A DNA stretch of 12,834 nucleotides, taken from Phoronis ovalis (taxonomy: Eukaryota; Phoronida; Phoronidae). This document shows, one piece after another, positions 8,380-12,834 of the stretch. The notes under the pieces are model-generated. The model saw nothing but the letters and a program-made list of their open reading frames with translations. It was not told where the DNA came from and made no database searches. The translations under genes and the position numbers were made by a program. Positions within the stretch are counted from its first letter, which is position 1, and every line of letters begins with the position of its first letter. The stretch spans positions 1-12,834 of the forward strand of contig JAOXYB010042215.1 in NCBI GenBank assembly GCA_028565635.1. The letters are read 5' to 3'.

Positions 8380-9521
8380 CTTAACATGTTACATCATACC
8401 GGTTTCTATTGTTTACCACTCAACAGTAATCCAAAGAGCTGTCATGTTTATCTGCTAATCGCCTAGTTCATATGTTAAAAGCTATTTAAGAAAACAACAC
8501 AAATCCAAACGAATGTAGGTTACGCAATAATTCAGGCAGCTATTTAACATGGAATTTCAAAAAAAAATTCTATGTGACGGCGGATAAACAGTATATCAGG
8601 AGCCAAAACAGCTGACGTGGTTGGCTACAGTTACGCCAGCACGAAAACCGACTATACACGCAACACATAATTATCTTGATTAATGACTGGATATTTTCAA
8701 CAGAAAATCAGATACTTGATAACATTAAAAATGTTGGTAACTATTGAATTGGATAAGAAAATCTATAGTGTTCTTATCTATATACATCAACAGGCTAAGA
8801 CCATTTTTTACAACAAATGCTTTTTATTGGTCCATATCACTGTTGCTGATGCTCGCCATTTGGGTTCAGCGTAGGTCTTGTTATTTAACTTTCTGTATTT
8901 GTTTCATCTCCTACATTAAAATGTCAAAAGACCAAAAGTGTCCAGCAAACTTTTTTTGTATCTGTCATACTTCTTCCCAGTGCTCATGTAATACTATAGC
9001 TAAATTAAGTAATTAAATAATATACATCTTTGAACTCAGTTGAATCTATGAAAAAATATCAAGAACATTGCCAATTTTTCTTCTGGAACTAGCTTTTCTT
9101 TCTTCAAAACAGTTTTTCTTTAAAAATTCATTGCATTAGAATATTTTGGAAGTGAAAACTTTAAACATGTTTTTACATAGACACACACTGGTTTCTGCAG
9201 ATTGCCACAGTACACAGGCATCCAGGATTATTTATACACCTGTCAAATGACTGGTTATAATTTCTAATTGACCGTCAACATTTTTGGCTGCATGGGAGAA
9301 GGGGGGCAGAAAAAATATTACTGGTATTAAGTATTTAATTAAAATACATACTGTTTATGGTGGGGTGCACAAATAAATCCATTTGATGGGCGGTTGGTAC
9401 CAAACTAACAGATCGAATAAACATCAGCTAACCTGTTGCAGGCCTAAGCGGCATAATTCCCTAACATGTTTTTGAATAAAAATACAATGTATCTCTGTAA
9501 TTTCAGGGATTACATTAAGGA
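8380..9521. other. AT-rich non-coding stretch without recognised gene
   Basis: I see no supported exon on either strand. A small imperfect hairpin lies at about 8548-8576 (ACATGGAATTT pairing with AAATTCTATGT around an A-rich loop). Open frames at 8683-9016 have low-complexity compositions and no splice support that fits the neighbouring gene. Confidence 0.4.
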
Positions 9522-9903
9522 AAATCCCAATCAGGACTGATCCAGTATAGTCCTGGTTCATGATGTTTGCACTAAACTCTTGATAAACTGACGTGTGAGC
9601 TTGTGCGAAGTCATGGAACTGTGCATAGCCGATTACAGTTAATGTGCCCAATCTTCAAAATCTTGTAACTCCTACCAAATTAGTTCATATATCACTGTCC
9701 AAATACTCGCTGAGTAGCCAGCTTGAACTCTCACTACCCCTATCACCATTTGCAATTCATGCGCTGGCACACACACACACACAAAATACAAAATCACAAT
9801 TCTTTTCACAAACTCATCCGTCGTCTTCACTGCAGAGTAGCATTTGAGCATGCGTAAAATAACACTATCTGTCAGACACGTGAAGTCAGCATAGCAAGGA
9901 TAG
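9522..9903 (+). repeat. Left arm of large diverged inverted repeat
   Basis: Read as reverse complement, this arm aligns along nearly its whole length with 10051-10394. Shared landmarks include GTAATCGGCTAT, TTCCATGA, TTCGCACA, GCTCACA, CTGGATCAGT/TTGATCCAGTA, a CA/TG run, TCATCTTCACT and GAAGTCAACATAGCAAG. By eye roughly three quarters to four fifths of positions agree, with indels. It holds (CA)8 at 9768-9783. The open frames within it are not conserved between arms and are treated as chance. Confidence 0.8.
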
Positions 9904-10050
9904 AGTACTCCATAAAGTATAAGATTAAAACTGCTGGCTAAAAATTCTGGGTACCGATTTAAAAATAATTTTAAGGAGTCAGTCATTAATTGCATCAAAA
10001 AGAGTGACTACCAAAATGAGATATCAAAACGTATTCCCGGTTGTTGACTT
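9904..10050. other. Spacer between arms of the large inverted repeat
   Basis: The central segment is AT-rich and not shared between the arms. No coding or structural signal was seen in it. Confidence 0.5.
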
Positions 10051-10394
10051 CTATGTCTTGCTATGTTGACTTCATTTGTCTGACAGACAAACGCTACTCT
10101 AAAGTGAAGATGATGGACGAGTTCGTGAAGATAATTATGGCTTTGTAAAGTGTGTGTGTGCTTGCAAGTGGTGATGAGTTGTGGGGTTTGACGTAGGATA
10201 ATCAGAGAGTGTCTGGAGGGTGATATAGGAACAAATTAGGCAACGATAACATATGTTTCTAAGTTTGGGCACTTTAAATGTAATCGGCTATACAAGATTC
10301 CATGATTGTTCGCACAGCTCACAAGTCAGATTATCAACAGCTAGTGCAGAACGTCCAGAACCTGGACTTGATCCAGTAATGATATGGGATTATT
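10051..10394 (-). repeat. Right arm of large diverged inverted repeat
   Basis: This is the inverted partner of 9522-9903, with a spacer of about 147 bp between them (9904-10050). The (TG) run at 10150-10160 pairs with the (CA)8 of the left arm. A small palindrome TTTGTCTGACAGACAAA at about 10076-10092 sits near the inner end. The pair may be an old foldback transposon of about 870 bp, or two copies of one element in opposite orientation. Clear target-site duplications were not found. Confidence 0.8.
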
Positions 10395-11512
10395 ATTTAT
10401 ATGCTTTAATTTATATAGCTGACGCTAAAAGAAACTTTTCTATGACATGACTTTCAAGAGCTTTTGACTGATTATCCATTATTTCAGTAAAACAAATGCA
10501 TAGTAAACTGCCCTATCTGTCCTGCAGTTGTATTACAAATGTACATTCAACTGGTAACTAGGTGTTTGGATAAAACTTGGCCGTATCCAAGGGACTAAAA
10601 GTGGTAGATCCCATTATTTGAAAGAAAGAATATCAACGTTTGGCATAACATCACAATTGATGTAACAGCAGTGGTGGCACAAAGGCTTGCCATGCTGGAA
10701 GTAGTGCCAAAACCTTAAATTTATGATTTTTTATTTTTTCCTCCTTGTCACTGGCTTTTTCGCTTGTTTTTGTTTGAAAGGGAAATCACTGTACAAGAGG
10801 TTGAAACTAATATTAGCTTTTTAAAGGAAAATAAACCAAAGCTATGAATTATGTCAGTTGTGAGGTTGCATTTTTTGGGGGGCAGTCTACATAGTAGAAT
10901 AGCAAAAAATTTTGGTGGTCATGCCTGCACAAAAAATTAACTGGGAGTAGGATACATAATAATCTTCAGTTCTTAATAGGTCATTTTCTTCGTGCAATGT
11001 TTGGGAAATTAGTATAAGGATTTAAGCTAAATGAAATTACTATAAAAGTGGATGGGAAAATCAACTGTGACCTTATACCATTTTTATAGCAGGATTCTTT
11101 TATTTCTCGCTGATTTTTTTGTGTCTTTGGGAAAAGCTGTTTGTACCAAATGTTTTTATAAAGTTTATTGTGACTTACCATATTGACAATTTCTGAAATT
11201 TTGGAAAATTGTTCAACATGGATATTCTTAAGATTACATGTATTACATACCAAGCTTAATTAATAGAAAAATCTCATATGCTAATAGAGTACAGGACATG
11301 TCAGATCAAAGCAAAATGTTTTAACTGAGGTTTCAAAATAATTATATACATGCCAAGACCACACATATTTAGCCTGGGAGGGCACATGGATCAAAGAATG
11401 GGTACACATCCAAACAAAATATCACGTAAAAAGGTAAACATTTTTTGGTGTAAGATGCGTTCAGCATTAAGGGTATATACTTAGCTAAATATTGGGAAAT
11501 AGGGTATTATTT
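10395..11512. other. AT-rich stretch without recognised gene
   Basis: No feature is firmly supported. A good minus-strand donor string (ATGGTAAGTC, GT at 11178-11177) follows a short open stretch with NLKNIHVEQFSKISEIVNM, but no convincing acceptor is upstream and the peptide is not recognised. A short stretch near 10670-10715 (GCTTGCCATGCTGGAAGTAG) may be a decayed piece of the intronic repeat family. Confidence 0.4.
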
Positions 11513-11731
11513 TTAGAACGCAGGTCTGCCAAAGGATATGTTTTTCTCCGGTTTCACCATCAAATATGTAACATTAATGCGGCTTAACCAACGCATCAAA
11601 ATGTTTGTCAATAAAGAGTCACTTTTTAAACCTATAAATCTTGCAAAGAAAGGGTGCTTTTCTAAGCAGTCTACATACGTGTTTAGAGGCTTTTCTTGAA
11701 ACCCATGTTCGTGCATGTGGTCCCACCCTTT
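11513..11731 (-). other. Unassigned open reading stretch, possible exon or transposon remnant
   Basis: A minus-strand frame is open from just after a TAG upstream of 11731 to the stop at 11513, about 70 codons. The protein looks natural in composition: GFQEKPLNTYVDCLEKHPFF, then ARFIGLKSDSLLTNILMRWL and a C-terminal MVKPEKN. I do not recognise the family and could not place it on DDX60. A GTGAAA inside the frame could serve as a donor, but no convincing acceptor is present. It could be an exon of the upstream part of the gene, a fragment of a transposon protein, or chance. Confidence 0.2.
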
Positions 11732-12064
11732 ACACTAGTGAACCCCCTCGGATATTTAATAGAAAGTTGCTCAGGAATCTGAATTTTGTTGGATCCAGTT
11801 CCAACTCCTGACTAAATTGAAACTATTTACATACACAAGCATGTTTTAAATATTTTATTTTATACATGTTCAGGGAAGACAACACAGAAAAGAATCCTAT
11901 TACTGCTTTTAATATCTTTGTATTTTGTTAGGTTAATTTCAGTTCATAATGGAATGGTGAAAGCTGAGAATATTAATATGTTGATTGTCTTCTAAACAGA
12001 CAAGTTTAAAACAAAGGTTTTGTTAAACATTTTTTCTCTGAAATATACGTGGATTTTCTTAATG
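11732..12064. other. AT-rich stretch without recognised gene
   Basis: No exon or repeat family is supported here. A small hairpin (GTTGGA/TCCAAC) lies near 11798-11816. Short open frames on the minus strand at 11750-11830 overlap each other in different frames and have no matching splice sites. Confidence 0.4.
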
Positions 12065-12073
12065 GTCGATATA

Positions 12074-12152
12074 AGAATAAAAAACATTCTAGGTTGTGCC
12101 TTCCTGTCACTGTTCAATCAAAACTGGAAAATATAGTAGAATAATAGTACAT
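12074..12152 (+). repeat. 79-bp exact direct repeat, copy 1
   Basis: This copy is identical base for base to 12612-12690, 538 bp downstream. Similarity continues a few bases to the left (GTCGATATA against GTCGGTATC) and stops abruptly on the right after AGTACAT. The sequence is not recognised. Confidence 0.95.
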
Positions 12153-12435
12153 TAATTAAGTCAGCAAAAAATCTTATTGCCTGCTCTCTCTGCAGGGACG
12201 AAAATAGCTGGGCTTCCAGCCATTACAAGGCCATCACAAGAGGGGAACCCCCACTGTTTGGGCCTCCAGCCCTCTGGCACGAGTTGCAAAGAAATTTTAA
12301 ATACATAAATACTGGTAACTTTCTATTACTGGCTAAAACCTTGAATCTGGGTCAAACTTAATACAGACATATATTTTGGCTTCCATCAACTTCTGATTTA
12401 ATAGAATCTCACTACATAGCACTACTTAAGATTAT
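12153..12435. other. Spacer with a GC-richer islet
   Basis: At about 12180-12290 a GC-richer islet sits in AT-rich DNA, with TGGGCTTCCAGCC at 12209 and TGGGCCTCCAGCC at 12259, exactly 50 bp apart. Two plus-strand frames are open through it, but neither shows a family I know. It may be a fragment of an interspersed repeat. Confidence 0.4.
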
Positions 12436-12600
12436 TCGAAATTACCACCTAGCCTATAACACCTATCAACCTATGGCCTTCTTCAAACCACATTTGAATT
12501 GTACAGGCAATATGCTTCACCTTTGTGATTATAGACAAACCATGCCATAGTGTCTCAGGAACCAATATGGCCGTCAGTCGGCCATACTGGAAGTATGTTG
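12436..12600. repeat. Isolated unit of the intronic repeat family
   Basis: Landmarks of the unit recur here in the same order as at 4800-6900: ACCACCTAGCCTATAACACC, CAACCTATGGCCTTC, TTTGAATTGTACAGGCAATA, CTCAGGAACCAATATGGCC and CGGCCATACTGGAAGTA. The small hairpin ATGGCC/GGCCAT is intact at 12567-12585. The copy ends just where the flank of the 79-bp repeat begins. Confidence 0.8.
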
Positions 12601-12611
12601 ATGTCGGTATC

Positions 12612-12690
12612 AGAATAAAAAACATTCTAGGTTGTGCCTTCCTGTCACTGTTCAATCAAAACTGGAAAATATAGTAGAATAATAGTACAT
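12612..12690 (+). repeat. 79-bp exact direct repeat, copy 2
   Basis: This copy is exactly identical to 12074-12152. It is bracketed by a 10-bp inverted repeat, GTTGATGTCG at 12597-12606 and CGACATCAAC at 12694-12703, which is absent around copy 1. Its right end coincides with the start of Ty3/gypsy-like sequence. Confidence 0.95.
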
Positions 12691-12834
12691 CAACGACATC
12701 AACGAGCCGTACCGTACGCGATCTGGACGATCAGTAAAGGCTCCGTCAAGATTGGACTTGTGAACTTATCAGGACTAGTTTAATGGATTATAGTTTTAAT
12801 GTTATGGACTTTATGCTAGTTAAGACATTATCAG
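12686..12834 (+). mobile_element. Ty3/gypsy-type retrotransposon, 3' end of pol and following non-coding region (5'-truncated)
   Basis: A plus-strand frame opens after a stop at 12683-12685 and ends at TGA 12761-12763. Its last residues carry RTRSGR and a terminal RLDL, the usual ending of the integrase C-terminus in many animal Ty3/gypsy polyproteins. About 70 bases after the stop are T-rich, with repeated TGGACTT/ATGGACTTT-like strings typical of the region between pol and the 3' LTR. Everything upstream (gag, protease, reverse transcriptase, most of integrase) is missing within the window, so this copy is a truncated relic at this edge. Whether an LTR follows cannot be seen. Confidence 0.6.

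Noticed and set aside
9672-9998. 108-codon minus-strand open frame
   Set aside because: It covers one arm and the spacer of the inverted repeat; the corresponding frame in the other arm is broken, and composition is not protein-like.
10253-10450. Plus-strand frame sharing a short peptide with a minus-strand frame at 9424-9651
   Set aside because: The resemblance (GTLxVIGY) is explained by the inverted repeat arms; similarity at the protein level decays quickly with frame shifts between the arms.
11173-11235. Possible minus-strand exon ending at a strong GTAAGT donor
   Set aside because: There is no convincing acceptor, the peptide is short, and it does not align clearly with DDX60; mentioned only within the surrounding stretch.

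Overview
The window looks like AT-rich nuclear DNA from an invertebrate animal. There are no long open reading frames, operons or bacterial-style gene packing. Coding sequence occurs as short exons with GT/AG splice sites, separated by introns of 0.2 to 3.4 kb full of diverged repeats. The repeat-filled introns and a Ty3/gypsy-type tail suggest a marine invertebrate such as a mollusc or other lophotrochozoan, but I cannot fix the phylum.

The one gene I recognise is on the minus strand. Four consecutive exons (7803-7691, 4326-4172, 1826-1766, 1537-1340) splice in phase (1/1, 0/0, 1/1). Together they encode about 175 residues that resemble part of the region before the helicase core of DDX60, a large Ski2-like DExD/H-box RNA helicase linked in vertebrates to antiviral RNA sensing. 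The strongest signature is FDELLHWHSGKPLSDDYDR. The helicase core should lie past the left edge. The N-terminal exons lie to the right and were not recognised with confidence; one weak candidate is at 8379-8323.

Layout: 1-1339 is intron, with two partial repeat units and a perfect 76-bp inverted repeat (945-1102). The two larger introns (1827-4171 and 4327-7690) are largely filled by a degenerate tandem repeat family with a nested unit, seeded with AGGTCA-type half-sites and small hairpins. From 7807 to 12834 is upstream intronic or intergenic DNA. It holds a large diverged inverted repeat (9522-10394), a 79-bp exact direct repeat (12074-12152 and 12612-12690), one more unit of the repeat family (12436-12600), and at the right edge the C-terminal tail of a Ty3/gypsy-type polyprotein.

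I see no bacterial, phage, CRISPR or defence-island system. The noteworthy content is the DDX60-like gene itself and the unusual repeat architecture of its introns.
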